DNA from: an uncultured Alphaproteobacteria bacterium
GTDB taxonomy: Bacteria; Pseudomonadota; Alphaproteobacteria; Micavibrionales; Micavibrionaceae
Length of the DNA stretch: 64,000 nucleotides
Direction: 5' to 3'
Assembly (NCBI GenBank): GCA_946481105.1
Contig: CAMLMM010000001.1
Location: 11,800 to 75,799 of the forward strand
The position numbers were made by a program, and so were the translations under genes. Of the stretch, positions 7,517 through 17,252 are shown piece after piece. The notes under the pieces are model-generated. The model did no database searches. It saw nothing but the letters and a program-made list of their open reading frames with translations, and was not told the origin of the DNA. Every line of letters starts with the position of its first letter. Within the stretch, counting starts at the first letter, position 1.

Positions 7517-8215
7517 CTAGCGCATCGCCGGGTCTTGAGGGGCCGGGGCGTTTGGATCAGCTTTCGGTATGTTAGATCTAACGCGATCCCATATGCTTCC
7601 AGCTGTGCTTGCAGCTGCCTCAGCTCCTCGGCGCAACGCAGCACCAGGGTTTTGTGCGGCGTTATCAGCCACACTATACGCTTCTTTCAACTCACTTACC
7701 GCGCCATCAAGGCCACTTAAAGCTTGAGCTGCCTGTCTTGGGTCGCGCGCAGATGTTTGCTCAATCAAGCGTTTTAAATCATCGCGTTTCAGATCTTCCC
7801 AGCCTTGAATAGGCTTACTGCCCTGCTGCGCGAGAAACTGATTCATAGCTTTCAGATCATTCGCGTCGAGGCTGCCATTTGCACTTGCCCCACGTGCGCC
7901 CACGGTGCCTAATGATTTTTCAATTAAGGCAGTCATTGCCGGGCTCTTGCGTGGATCAATATTTTCCGGCAAAGCAGCCATCGCTGCAGTCAATTTGGCT
8001 TTATCAAGTAAGCCCGCTGCATTAGAGAACTGACCGGAAATAACGCCTTGAATGGCTCCCTGAGCGTGATCGCGCGCCCCGTTCACGGCATCATTTATCG
8101 GTTTTTGAACCGCGTCGCGCGTCGCCCCTTCCGCGCCACGCTTAATTTGATCGACTCCTTGTTGAACCGCACCTTTAGCAGCATCTTTGATCGCCTTGCC
8201 TAAATCCCAACCCAT
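7517..8215 (-). CDS. Ala/Gln-rich helical hypothetical protein, 232 aa
   Basis: Unrecognised and without signal peptide or membrane helix. The first 80 residues are an amphipathic, repetitive stretch (GKAIKDAAKGAVQQGVDQIK), then comes a compact helical region and a Pro/Asp-rich end (KADPNAPAPQDPAMR). I choose the ATG at 8215 because AGGG lies about ten bases upstream; the ATG at 8224 would sit on top of that site. It shares the terminator at 7486-7512 with the convergent aminotransferase. A secreted substrate is possible but nothing in the sequence proves it. Confidence 0.6.
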   Translation of the reverse strand: MGWDLGKAIKDAAKGAVQQGVDQIKRGAEGATRDAVQKPINDAVNGARDHAQGAIQGVISGQFSNAAGLLDKAKLTAAMAALPENIDPRKSPAMTALIEKSLGTVGARGASANGSLDANDLKAMNQFLAQQGSKPIQGWEDLKRDDLKRLIEQTSARDPRQAAQALSGLDGAVSELKEAYSVADNAAQNPGAALRRGAEAAASTAGSIWDRVRSNIPKADPNAPAPQDPAMR

Positions 8216-8286
8216 GACACACATCCCTTGTTTGGTTAATCCTAGGGATAGTCTGCACTTATTTTATGAAAATAGTGTTAAATTTG

Positions 8287-8814
8287 TTATTTTCTAACCA
8301 AAGTCACGGTTTCAAAACGGATTGCAGCATTTTCTACCTGTTCCCGCGCAGTTTCTTCCCAGTCATCAGCGTTGAAATCCGGAAAAAATGCATCCCCGTC
8401 TATCTCGGTGTCAACAATCGTCAGGTACATCATATCTACCAGATTGACCGCCTCCTGATAAATGCTGGCCCCACCGATAATCGCGATATCCTGATCGGGA
8501 TAGTCTGTACGCGCCTGTGCTACAGCATTCTCAAGACTTGCACATTGTTTGACATCATCCCAGTTCCCCGCCACTCCGCCCCGTGTCACCACATAATGCG
8601 GGCGACCGGGTAAAGATTTACCCAGCCGGGCAACAATCGAGTCAAATGTCTTGCGGCCCAGAATAACGGGTTTCCCCATCGTTAACGCCTTAAACCGCTT
8701 CAGGTCTTCAGGAATATGCCACGGCAAATCGTTTCCTTTCCCGATGACACGATTTCGCGCCATAGCAACGACAAGAAACAAAGACGGTTTTGGTTGGTTA
8801 GTTGTATCGGTCAT
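8287..8814 (-). CDS. folA: dihydrofolate reductase
   Basis: Reduces dihydrofolate to tetrahydrofolate with NADPH. The 175 residues show the family landmarks: VAMARNRVIGKGNDLPWHIPED (positions 17-37, with the Trp-His and acidic catalytic region), MGKPVILGRKTFDSI, SLPGRPHYVVTR, and IAIIGGASIYQEAV near 115. It is slightly longer than E. coli FolA through an N-terminal extension with TTNQPKPS. Confidence 0.95.
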   Translation of the reverse strand: MTDTTNQPKPSLFLVVAMARNRVIGKGNDLPWHIPEDLKRFKALTMGKPVILGRKTFDSIVARLGKSLPGRPHYVVTRGGVAGNWDDVKQCASLENAVAQARTDYPDQDIAIIGGASIYQEAVNLVDMMYLTIVDTEIDGDAFFPDFNADDWEETAREQVENAAIRFETVTLVRK

Positions 8815-8887
8815 GCAGCAAGATTAAAAACTTTCCACCTGCAACACAAGCCTTTGCCACAATTGAATATGGGATTATAGTTCTAAC

Positions 8888-10315
8888 ATGATGAGATACA
8901 TAAAGATTTTTACCGTTTACCTGATTTTCCTGTTCCCTATAGCCGTGCAAGCCCAGACTTTACCTGGCACATCTTCTAAGAACGAAAAAATTCAGGAAGA
9001 GGATATCCGGCATCTGGTCGAAACGCTGGAAAGCGAAACAGCACGCAACGACCTGATCAGAGATTTAAAAGTCCTGCTTGAGCAGCAAAACAAAAAAGAG
9101 GCGGGAAACTTGGAAAACTCCATCGCCCCGCTGACCGAACAAATGGGATTACGCTCATCCCTGGGGAAATTCATCGATTCATACGAAAACTTCCTGCAAC
9201 GCTACGCACTTTCTTCTTCCCTCGTCCACCAGATCATCGGCACCACTTTCGTTGTTCTGTTTGCCCTGGGTTTTTACCTCGGGGTTCGCCGCCTGACGGC
9301 ACGTATATTAAATTTTGTAAACCACATGTCCGAACGCATCGGACTGCGCCTGACCCGTTTCGGTCTTTATACCAAAGTTGTTCAGTTTGTTCTGCGTATC
9401 GCCATTCTGGGACTGGGCGTTTATACTATCGGCAAAATCTGGGACATTGTCGTTATTGACAATTTTTTTGAAGGCGAATTTATGCGCCGCGCCATGTCAA
9501 CCCTTGTGACCTTCCTGTTTGTGGCATTTCTGGCCGCCCTTATCTGGGAAGGAATCGGTGTCTATCTCGCCTATCTGCTTAAACAGGCCGACGACCAGAA
9601 CCAGACACGGGTAAAAACACTGATGCCTATCGTCCGTAATATAATCATGTCCGTGTTCGCGCTTTTATTCGGTCTTATTCTGCTGTCCGAACTGGGGATT
9701 GATGTTGGGCCACTGATAGCCGGGGCTGGCGTTATTGGCGTCGCCGTCGGCTTCGGAGCGCAGAATATCGTCAAAGATTTTCTGGCAGGTTTCACTATCG
9801 TGCTGGAAGACCTGATTCGCGTCGGTGACGTGGCCAATCTTGGTGGCGCGTCCGGCGTGGTCGAAAAAATAACCCTCCGTAAGGTGCAGCTCCGGGACAT
9901 GAGCGGAACAGTATATACTATTCCATATAGCCAGATCACAACCATTCAGAATCTGACGAAAGATTTCAGCTTTTATGTCATGGACATTAATGTCGCCTAC
10001 AGCGAGGATACGGATCACGTTATCAAGGTGATGCAGGGAGTTGATAATGACCTGCGCAGTGATGCGGCCTTCGCCCCGAATATTCTGGAACCACTGGAAA
10101 TTATTGGCCTGGATAAATTTGGCGAAAGCGCAGTCACTATTAAGGCCCGGATCAAAACATTACCGGGTAAGCAATGGAATGCCGGGCGGGAGTATAACCG
10201 CCGCCTGAAAATAGCATTTGAGCGGGAAAATATTGAAATCCCGCTGACGCAACGGTTCATCACCGTGCGCCAGGATAAAACCCCTATGCAGCCGACGGCT
10301 GTGCCTGAGACTTAA
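8888..10315 (+). CDS. MscS-family mechanosensitive ion channel
   Basis: 475 residues: signal peptide (to about residue 22, ending VQAQ), a short helical periplasmic domain, then several transmembrane helices between about 115 and 290. The pore helix is clear in AGVIGVAVGFGAQNIVKDFL near 280, followed by the beta domain (VGDVANLGGASGVVEKI) and the C-terminal alpha/beta domain. MscS channels release solutes under hypo-osmotic shock. It starts with tandem ATG codons at 8888. Its last 32 bases overlap the convergent gene at 10284. Confidence 0.9.
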   Translation: MMRYIKIFTVYLIFLFPIAVQAQTLPGTSSKNEKIQEEDIRHLVETLESETARNDLIRDLKVLLEQQNKKEAGNLENSIAPLTEQMGLRSSLGKFIDSYENFLQRYALSSSLVHQIIGTTFVVLFALGFYLGVRRLTARILNFVNHMSERIGLRLTRFGLYTKVVQFVLRIAILGLGVYTIGKIWDIVVIDNFFEGEFMRRAMSTLVTFLFVAFLAALIWEGIGVYLAYLLKQADDQNQTRVKTLMPIVRNIIMSVFALLFGLILLSELGIDVGPLIAGAGVIGVAVGFGAQNIVKDFLAGFTIVLEDLIRVGDVANLGGASGVVEKITLRKVQLRDMSGTVYTIPYSQITTIQNLTKDFSFYVMDINVAYSEDTDHVIKVMQGVDNDLRSDAAFAPNILEPLEIIGLDKFGESAVTIKARIKTLPGKQWNAGREYNRRLKIAFERENIEIPLTQRFITVRQDKTPMQPTAVPET

Positions 10316-10982
10316 GCCGATCACGCAGGATAATGATGTACAGGAAGATGAAGTAATAGAGGTACAATTCATATACTTCATTAATACGCCAGAAAAAGCG
10401 CAACATATCGAGATTATCATTCGCCGTATCGATGGTCTTTAGGATAAAACAGATAATGGCTGTCGGTACAATAATGGGCGTCGCGTAAATCTGGGCAAAG
10501 CGTGGTGGCAAAACAGATGGCTTCCATTTGAGCAAAGCCGGAATTATCAATCCCCCAACCAGCACACCAAACTGAAGAATAATCAGGGGTTTCTGGTCCA
10601 GCCAGTCAGATACATTATGCAGATTGGTCTCATTCTGGTCATTTATCTGCGCCCATTCCGCCGGAGTCGTCCAGTAAAATATCCACTGCCCCCAGCTAAG
10701 TTCCTCACCAGCCACATAAAATGAGCCCAGCACCATCAATCCGACCCAGAGTTTCATCCAGATGCCATTTGCATAGCGGAACAGCGGAATAGCCAAACCA
10801 CAGCCGACAACCATGAAAAAAGCCTGCAGGTTTTCATGAGCCCCGCCCTCAGCCAGCAAGAATTCCTTGATTTCCGGCGAACAGGTGAGTTCGATAATAA
10901 TTTGAATAACCATCATAACGATGGGAAGCCATAACCACCACAGGCGGCTGACCGGTGAAAACGACATGCAGGAACAGGACAT
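10284..10982 (-). CDS. multi-pass membrane protein, 232 aa
   Basis: Five or six hydrophobic segments. Between helices sits a conserved-looking block, GEELSWGQWIFYWTTPAEWA followed by NDQNETNLHNVSD, which I have seen in uncharacterised alphaproteobacterial membrane proteins; no function is known to me. The ATG at 10982 follows the glmS stop directly (TAA then ATG), so the two are probably co-transcribed; a second ATG at 10967 is possible. It overlaps the end of the MscS gene. Confidence 0.7.
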   Translation of the reverse strand: MSCSCMSFSPVSRLWWLWLPIVMMVIQIIIELTCSPEIKEFLLAEGGAHENLQAFFMVVGCGLAIPLFRYANGIWMKLWVGLMVLGSFYVAGEELSWGQWIFYWTTPAEWAQINDQNETNLHNVSDWLDQKPLIILQFGVLVGGLIIPALLKWKPSVLPPRFAQIYATPIIVPTAIICFILKTIDTANDNLDMLRFFWRINEVYELYLYYFIFLYIIILRDRLKSQAQPSAA

Positions 10983-12809
10983 TTATTCTACCGTGACGGA
11001 TTTAGCGAGGTTACGTGGCTGATCAACATCCGTGCCTTTGGCCACAGCAGCGTGATAGGCCAGCAGTTGGATTGGCAGAGCATAGAGAATCGGGCTGACG
11101 AAAGAATGCACATCGGCAATTGTCACCGTCCATGTAGCCACACCCTGAAGGGTTTTAGCACCAGCAGCATCGGTGAATAACAGAACCTTGCCGCCACGGG
11201 CCACGGTCTCCTGAATATTCGACGCGGTTTTTTCAAACAATTTATCAGACGGCGCAAGAACAACGACAGGAACCGAGTCATCAATTAGCGCAATCGGACC
11301 ATGTTTCATTTCCCCTGCCGCATAGCCTTCGGCGTGAATATAGGAAATTTCCTTGAGCTTCAGCGCACCTTCCAAGGCCAGCGGGTATAAGGCACCCCGC
11401 GCCAGATACAGCACATCGCGCGCCTCCGCGACGGATTTGGCAATCTCTTTAATCTCATTATCATGACTGAGGATTGCGCTCGCCAGCTTTGGAAGAGTCC
11501 GCAGCTCATAGGCCAGTTCAGCTTCCTGCGCCGCAGTAACAACGCCCTTGGCTGCCGCCAAGGCCAACGCCACACAAGCGAGTGTAGTCAATTGCGTGGT
11601 GAATGCCTTGGTCGATGCCACACCGATTTCCGGCCCCGCGAGCGTGTGCAGACACAGATGCGATTCACGTTCAATCGTGCTTTCAATTGTATTGACAATT
11701 GACAGACACATCTGACGCTCACGTTTACAGTAACGAAGCGCTTCAAGCGTATCGAGCGTTTCACCTGACTGCGAAACAAAAATGGCAAGACCATCAGCCG
11801 GCATAGGGGCCTCACGGTAACGGAACTCGGACGCCACATCCACTTCGCACGGAACGCGGGCAATAGTTTCCAACCAGTATTTGGCCACGCAGCAGGCATA
11901 ATAGGCCGTACCACAGGCAATCAGTGTGATGCGCGGGGCTCGCAGCAAGGCCTCCAGGACTTCATTTGGCAATGACACATGTCCCGTAGCCGGATTCACA
12001 AAGGTGTTCAGCGTGTCTGCAATAACCGATGGCTGTTCGTAAATTTCTTTCAGCATAAAATGCCGGTATTCCCCTTTACCGGTTGTCGTGCCGGATTGGG
12101 CCGACATACGAATGGCGCGCTCTACAGGTTTGCGTTTCGCGTTGACGATACGTGCATTATCATTGGTAACGATCAGGCGGTCACCGTCTTCCAGAAAACT
12201 GATTTTGCGGGTCAGCGGCGACAAAGCATAGGAATCGGATGCGATAAACATTTCACCCTCGCCATAACCAATCGCCAGTGGCGTTCCCTGACGCGCAGCG
12301 ATCAGCATTTTCTCTTCACCTTTGAACATGATCACGACCGAGAACGCGCCACGCAAACGGTCAAACGTCTTATGCGCCGCGTTTTCTGGTGTTTCCCCTT
12401 GCTTAATATAGTGATCGGCCAGTTGGGCGATAACTTCGGTATCGGTTTCAGTTTCAAACCGTACCTGATGCTGCTGCAGTTCTTCTTTCAGTTCGGCATA
12501 GTTCTCGATAATACCGTTATGCACGACAGCGACATTGGCCGTGGCATGAGGGTGCGCGTTGCGTTCATTCGGTTCGCCATGCGTTGCCCAGCGTGTATGA
12601 CCGATGCCGATATGCCCGGCCAGAGGTTGCGACTTCAGACGCTCCTCCAGATTGACCAGTTTGCCTTCGGCACGGGCACGGGCGATATTACCATCAACGA
12701 GCGTCGCCACGCCCGCCGAGTCATATCCCCGGTATTCAAGGCGTTTCAGACCTTCCACCAGCATTGGCACGACATTCTTGGATGAAATAATTCCGACAAT
12801 CCCACACAT
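10983..12809 (-). CDS. glmS: glutamine-fructose-6-phosphate aminotransferase (isomerizing)
   Basis: Makes glucosamine-6-phosphate from fructose-6-phosphate and glutamine, the entry step to UDP-GlcNAc. The N-terminal Cys nucleophile follows the start Met (MCGIVGI), then come the class II amidotransferase domain with GHTRWATHGEPNERNAHPH and two SIS domains (SQSGETLDTLEAL, GVASTKAFTTQLT, LKEISYIHAEGY). It ends with VDQPRNLAKSVTVE, as in all GlmS. No glmS ribozyme is expected or seen. It lies 22 bases downstream of glmU in the same direction, a natural pathway pair. Confidence 0.96.
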   Translation of the reverse strand: MCGIVGIISSKNVVPMLVEGLKRLEYRGYDSAGVATLVDGNIARARAEGKLVNLEERLKSQPLAGHIGIGHTRWATHGEPNERNAHPHATANVAVVHNGIIENYAELKEELQQHQVRFETETDTEVIAQLADHYIKQGETPENAAHKTFDRLRGAFSVVIMFKGEEKMLIAARQGTPLAIGYGEGEMFIASDSYALSPLTRKISFLEDGDRLIVTNDNARIVNAKRKPVERAIRMSAQSGTTTGKGEYRHFMLKEIYEQPSVIADTLNTFVNPATGHVSLPNEVLEALLRAPRITLIACGTAYYACCVAKYWLETIARVPCEVDVASEFRYREAPMPADGLAIFVSQSGETLDTLEALRYCKRERQMCLSIVNTIESTIERESHLCLHTLAGPEIGVASTKAFTTQLTTLACVALALAAAKGVVTAAQEAELAYELRTLPKLASAILSHDNEIKEIAKSVAEARDVLYLARGALYPLALEGALKLKEISYIHAEGYAAGEMKHGPIALIDDSVPVVVLAPSDKLFEKTASNIQETVARGGKVLLFTDAAGAKTLQGVATWTVTIADVHSFVSPILYALPIQLLAYHAAVAKGTDVDQPRNLAKSVTVE

Positions 12810-12831
12810 AATTTTCTCCTGCTTATCTTTT

Positions 12832-14211
12832 TTAATGATCGTCTTTCATACGACCTTTGGCTTTACCCGGCATATTCACCTGCTTGGCACGCCCGACAAC
12901 CAATGTATCGATCGGCACGTTCTGTGTCACAATGCTGCCTGCAGCGACATAAGCTCCATCGGCGATTTCAACGGGCGCAATAAGTGACGCGTTCGACCCA
13001 ACCATCACATGATCGCCAATAATAGTTTTGGATTTCACTTTCCCATCATAATTGACGGTGATAGCGCCACAGCCGAAATTACTATGCTGCCCTAATTCAG
13101 CATCACCGATATAAGCCAAATGATTGGCTTTTGCGCCTTCATGGATATGCGAGTTTTTGACCTCGACGAAATTGCCGATTTTGGCATGGGCATCAATCAC
13201 GGTTGTTGGCCGGATACGGGCGAACGGCCCGATTGAAGCGCCTGTTTTGATATGCGCCCCTTCGATATGGCTGAATGCCTTGATCTCCACATGACTGTCG
13301 ATAATTACCCGTGGACCAAAAACAACTGATGGGCCGATTGTAGTATCGGAACCAATAACGGTATCCGCCGAAAAATAGGTCGTATTGGGGTCAAGAAGGG
13401 TCACACCATTATCCATGTGACGGAGACGCTGGCGGTGCTGCCACGCCATTTCCAGTTCCGCCAGCTGTGCGCGTGAATTGACTCCACGCAGATCGTAATA
13501 GTCGCCCCGCGCCACGCCGGTTGCCAGCCCATCTTCCTGCAGAATAGCCGGCAAATCAACCAGATAATATTCGCCCTGTTTGTTGTTCGGCTGAATGCGT
13601 TGCAGACGACCCAGAAGCCCATCACCCTCCAGCACCAGTACCCCGCTGGAACACAGGCGAACAGCCCGTTCATCCGGGGTTGCGTCTTTTTCTTCAACAA
13701 TTTTTTTCAGTGTGCCATCGGCATTCTGAAAGATGCGGCCATACCCTGTTGGGTCCGGGGCCGCCATCGCCAGTACCGTCGCGCCAAAGCCTTCACCCTG
13801 TTTATGATGGTTAAGCAAATGGCTGAGTGTCGCTGCCTGTATCAGCGGCACATCACCATTCAGAACCAGTATCTTGCCTTTGAAATCGGGTATCGTAGCC
13901 ACAGCAGCGCGCAGGGCATCCGCCGTACCCTTCTGTTCTGCCTGAATGGCAATTTTATGGGGCGCAACTTCGGCAGCCACATCATCCATTCCGGGCGCCA
14001 GCACGACAATAATCTGTTTAGGGCCCAGCATCTGAGCCGCATCGACTATGTGCCCAATCATCGACCGGCCACCGATTTTGTGCAGCACTTTGGGTGTCGC
14101 AGATTTCATGCGCGTACCTTTACCCGCCGCCATGATAACGACGGTCAGTTCATCGGATGTTTGTAACTTAGGGGAAGTCATGGATGATTCTTTTTTCCGC
14201 AGTGATGTCAT
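12832..14211 (-). CDS. glmU: bifunctional GlcNAc-1-P uridylyltransferase / GlcN-1-P acetyltransferase
   Basis: Makes UDP-GlcNAc. The N-terminal pyrophosphorylase domain carries VVIMAAGKGTRMKSATPK and VLNGDVPLI. The C-terminal left-handed beta helix has hexapeptide repeats from about residue 265 (IGPSVVFGPRVIIDSHVEI), with the acetyltransferase region NFVEVKNSHI and HLAYIGDAELG and the loop ITVNYDGK. At 459 residues it is normal. The start is uncertain: ATG at 14211 or at 14181, where the usual family N-terminus would begin; neither has a strong ribosome site. Confidence 0.94.
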   Translation of the reverse strand: MTSLRKKESSMTSPKLQTSDELTVVIMAAGKGTRMKSATPKVLHKIGGRSMIGHIVDAAQMLGPKQIIVVLAPGMDDVAAEVAPHKIAIQAEQKGTADALRAAVATIPDFKGKILVLNGDVPLIQAATLSHLLNHHKQGEGFGATVLAMAAPDPTGYGRIFQNADGTLKKIVEEKDATPDERAVRLCSSGVLVLEGDGLLGRLQRIQPNNKQGEYYLVDLPAILQEDGLATGVARGDYYDLRGVNSRAQLAELEMAWQHRQRLRHMDNGVTLLDPNTTYFSADTVIGSDTTIGPSVVFGPRVIIDSHVEIKAFSHIEGAHIKTGASIGPFARIRPTTVIDAHAKIGNFVEVKNSHIHEGAKANHLAYIGDAELGQHSNFGCGAITVNYDGKVKSKTIIGDHVMVGSNASLIAPVEIADGAYVAAGSIVTQNVPIDTLVVGRAKQVNMPGKAKGRMKDDH

Positions 14212-14284
14212 TATTGTCCAGTTTGCCTATTCCTTTTTGGCGCTCAAGTCACAGAGTATTGCGCCGCATTACAGCAAAAAAGCC

Positions 14285-15118
14285 TTATTTGCTGGGACTT
14301 AACTTATAGGAGGTCAGATGCATAAACAATATGCCATAACTTGTTTTTACGCGAATTTTCACGGGAATATAAGGCCCTTTGCCATTATCCACCCGCCCGA
14401 ACCAGACGGTCGGCAATGCCCCTGTCTGACGCCCCTGTTCCTGAATGGTCAGCCAGCCGCGTGGCTTTTTTTTCCACTTACCTTTTTCCGGTTTGATTTC
14501 CACAGTGCATGAAATAGCCGGGCCATCGAACATGTTGTATTTGCTTTTGGCCAGTTTTTCCGGCTGGGAATTTTTAAATAATAGGTGGTAATTTCGGTCG
14601 CCGTCGAAAATCAGACTGTCACCCGCGCATACACCACTCTGTGGTATCTGTTGCATCATAGTCAGCGTGGCCGACAGCAGATCGGTGGATCCTGCAGTCA
14701 GAGAGACATCAACCTTCTCCGGGGTTTTATCCCTGTCACCTTCGGTGACTTTGTAACTGACAAATTTGCCTTTGCCGTTATAGGTATATGTCTTGGTTTC
14801 AGTCGTGCCTTTCCATTTAGAACGCGACTGGTGGCGTGTGGGGTCGGCCACCCCCTTGGATGCAAGAACACCTTTGCTTTCAAACCCGCCCGACCACGGG
14901 GCGAGCTTACCTAGCATTCCATGGGTGGAGGATGTCAGGCTTACTGCGTAGTTTGTTCCCGACTGCTGCATCACCAGCTTGGCGTCCAAGGCGTGAATAC
15001 CCCCTGCATAAACGTCATAAGTCATGGTGCGCATATTCCCGGCCACGCAGATGCCCGGCATCAGAGAAAATAAAACCGTCAATATAGTAAAATAGCCCTT
15101 CACAGCCCATTCCTTCAT
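14285..15118 (-). CDS. DUF3108-type secreted protein
   Basis: I choose the ATG at 15118: it opens a signal peptide (MKEWAVKGYFTILTVLFSLM… ending in CVAGN). The first ATG in the frame (15166) adds a non-signal stretch and would overlap divergent dapD. The mature part matches the DUF3108 pattern: TYDVYAGGIHALDAKLVMQQ, the HQSRSKWKGTTETKTYTY segment, DLLSATLTMMQQI, a glycine-aspartate DGDRNYHL stretch, and a final strand-rich region. These are predicted periplasmic beta-rich proteins of unknown role. Confidence 0.72.
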   Translation of the reverse strand: MKEWAVKGYFTILTVLFSLMPGICVAGNMRTMTYDVYAGGIHALDAKLVMQQSGTNYAVSLTSSTHGMLGKLAPWSGGFESKGVLASKGVADPTRHQSRSKWKGTTETKTYTYNGKGKFVSYKVTEGDRDKTPEKVDVSLTAGSTDLLSATLTMMQQIPQSGVCAGDSLIFDGDRNYHLLFKNSQPEKLAKSKYNMFDGPAISCTVEIKPEKGKWKKKPRGWLTIQEQGRQTGALPTVWFGRVDNGKGPYIPVKIRVKTSYGILFMHLTSYKLSPSK

Positions 15119-15191
15119 GTTACAACAGACATAGTTCTTTTTTGCGGTTTGCAAAAGGATTTCCATGCATAAATTACAGGTAACGAGAACT

Positions 15192-16013
15192 ATGACCGAT
15201 TTTCAACCCATTATTGAGGCAGCCTGGGATAAACGGGCCGATATTTCCCCAACAACAACTGGTGACATCCGCCAAGCCGTTGAATCCGTACTCCGCGACC
15301 TGAGCAGCGGTGCCACACGTATTGCCACCAAAACTGCCAATGGCTGGTCCACGCAGGAATGGTTAAAAAAAGCAGTATTGCTCTCATTCCGCTTGAACCC
15401 AAATACCCGCATGGGTGATGGCTGGTGGGACAAAGTCCCGCTAAAAACCGCTGGCTGGCCGGATCAGGCGTTTTCTGACGCTGGATATCGCGCAGTCCCG
15501 GGATCGGTTGTACGCCATGGCGCGTATATAGCCCCCGGCGTGGTGTTGATGCCCTCTTTTGTGAATATTGGCGCCTATGTCGATAGCGGCACAATGATCG
15601 ATACCTGGTCGACCGTCGGATCCTGCGCCCAGATCGGCAAGAACTGCCACATTTCCGGCGGCGTGGGTATTGGCGGCGTACTGGAACCGTTGCAGGCCAG
15701 CCCGGTCATTATTGAAGACAACGTATTTATTGGCGCCCGGTCTGAAGTAGCCGAAGGTGTTATTGTCGAAGAAGGTGCTGTGCTGAGCATGGGCGTTTTC
15801 CTCGGTGCCTCCACCAAAATCATCGACCGCGAAACCGGTGAAGTATTTAAAGGTCGTGTGCCAGCTTATTCCGTTGTTGTGCCGGGCACCCTGCCAGGCA
15901 AATCTTTGCCGGACGGCACGCCGGGTCCGGGATTGGCCTGTGCTGTTATCGTCAAGCGTGTCGATGCGCAGACACGCAGCAAAACATCCATCAACGATCT
16001 GTTGCGTGATTAG
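15192..16013 (+). CDS. dapD: 2,3,4,5-tetrahydropyridine-2,6-dicarboxylate N-succinyltransferase
   Basis: Adds succinate to tetrahydrodipicolinate in the lysine/diaminopimelate pathway. I start it at the ATG at 15192 ([19 protein letters not shown]), the usual family beginning; ATG at 15165 adds nine residues. The hexapeptide-repeat core runs from about residue 105 ([20 protein letters not shown], then [20 protein letters not shown]) to the [17 protein letters not shown] and [14 protein letters not shown] motifs. The 273 residues match the family. dapE starts two bases after its stop. Confidence 0.95.
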   Translation: MTDFQPIIEAAWDKRADISPTTTGDIRQAVESVLRDLSSGATRIATKTANGWSTQEWLKKAVLLSFRLNPNTRMGDGWWDKVPLKTAGWPDQAFSDAGYRAVPGSVVRHGAYIAPGVVLMPSFVNIGAYVDSGTMIDTWSTVGSCAQIGKNCHISGGVGIGGVLEPLQASPVIIEDNVFIGARSEVAEGVIVEEGAVLSMGVFLGASTKIIDRETGEVFKGRVPAYSVVVPGTLPGKSLPDGTPGPGLACAVIVKRVDAQTRSKTSINDLLRD

Positions 16014-16014
16014 C

Positions 16015-17160
16015 ATGACGCTAATTGACCCCGTCCAACTGACAATGGATTCCGTGGCCTGCCAAAGTGTGACACCCGCGGATGATGGCGCGCTGGATGT
16101 CATGGCGAATGCCCTGACCAGTATGGGTTTTACTATTACCCGCCTGCGTTTTGACGAGGATGGTACCGCGTCCATCGACAACATATTTGCTCGTCTGGGT
16201 AGCGGGGGGCCTCATTTATGTTATATGGGTCATACGGATGTCGTGCCTGCAGGGCGCGACGCCGACTGGACGTCTCCGCCTTTTAAACCGGAAATTCGCA
16301 ATGGCCTTCTCTATGGACGTGGCGTCGCCGACATGAAAGGTGGAAACGCAGCCTTTGCTGCAGCTGTATCGCGCTTCCTCCATGCTAAGCCAGACTTTGG
16401 GGGGTCGATTTCGTTTCTGCTGACCGGTGATGAAGAAGCCGCCTCCATTAACGGAACTGTTAAAGTTATCGACTGGATGCTCAAGAATGGCCAAATGCCA
16501 GATGTCGCCCTGGTAGGCGAACCCAGTAATATAAATCGTCTGGGTGACACAATGCGCGTCGGACGGCGTGGTTCGCTGACCGGCCGTTTGATGGTTGAGG
16601 GTATTCAAGGCCATAGCGCCTATCCGGAACGCGCCCGTAATCCTATTCCACTCATGGTGCCTTTGCTGAATGTCCTGATCGCAGAAAAATTTGATGACGG
16701 TACGGCAGAATTTCCACCGACACATCTTGCTTTCACCTCGGTCGATGTCGGCAATATGGCCTCAAATGTTATCCCGGCACGCATCGAAGCTAAATTCAAT
16801 ATGCGCTTTAACGATAACTGGACCAAAGAAACATTGGATACGCATCTGCGCCATATCCTGAACAAGGTTCATACCGATTACATGCTTGAAACCCGCAGCA
16901 ATGCTCCATGCTTTCTAACCCCAGGCAGCCCATGGCGGACATTGGTCAGCAACGCCGTTGAGAAAATTTCCGGGATAAAACCGCATCATGATACGGGGGG
17001 CGGAACCTCCGATGCCCGTTTTATAGCGCAACATTGCCCGGTGGTGGAATATGGGTTGCTAAATGCCAGTATTCATAAGGTTGACGAACATGCATCTATA
17101 AAGGATCTGGAAGATTTGACCCGAACCTATCACGAGATTTTGATGTCCTATTTTTCGTGA
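16015..17160 (+). CDS. dapE: succinyl-diaminopimelate desuccinylase
   Basis: Hydrolyses N-succinyl-LL-DAP to LL-DAP. The ATG at 16015 comes two bases after the dapD stop and begins MTLIDPVQLTMDSVACQSVTP, the normal N-terminus; the frame is open further upstream but that part lies inside dapD. The M20 peptidase metal sites are visible: CYMGHTDVVPAG, YGRGVADMKGG, LLTGDEEA (catalytic Glu), the TGGGTSDARF segment and YGLLNASIHKVDEHA. The 381 residues are normal. It forms an operon with dapD. Confidence 0.95.
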   Translation: MTLIDPVQLTMDSVACQSVTPADDGALDVMANALTSMGFTITRLRFDEDGTASIDNIFARLGSGGPHLCYMGHTDVVPAGRDADWTSPPFKPEIRNGLLYGRGVADMKGGNAAFAAAVSRFLHAKPDFGGSISFLLTGDEEAASINGTVKVIDWMLKNGQMPDVALVGEPSNINRLGDTMRVGRRGSLTGRLMVEGIQGHSAYPERARNPIPLMVPLLNVLIAEKFDDGTAEFPPTHLAFTSVDVGNMASNVIPARIEAKFNMRFNDNWTKETLDTHLRHILNKVHTDYMLETRSNAPCFLTPGSPWRTLVSNAVEKISGIKPHHDTGGGTSDARFIAQHCPVVEYGLLNASIHKVDEHASIKDLEDLTRTYHEILMSYFS

Positions 17161-17191
17161 ACGGTTCAGCTAAAAAATTCCAGCGCGGGAA

Positions 17192-17220
17192 TTGACCGTG
17201 CCAGCGTGACTCTTTACTTT
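17192..17220 (+). promoter_or_regulatory. candidate promoter upstream of degP
   Basis: TTGACC at 17192-17197, 17-base spacer, TACTTT at 17215-17220, 33 bases before the degP ATG. Confidence 0.4.
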
Positions 17221-17252
17221 CTAATTATTATTTACTCGCAAAAGGTATTGTT

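Noticed and set aside
15441..16184. 247-residue minus-strand frame
   Set aside because: Antisense to dapD and dapE, both secure genes.
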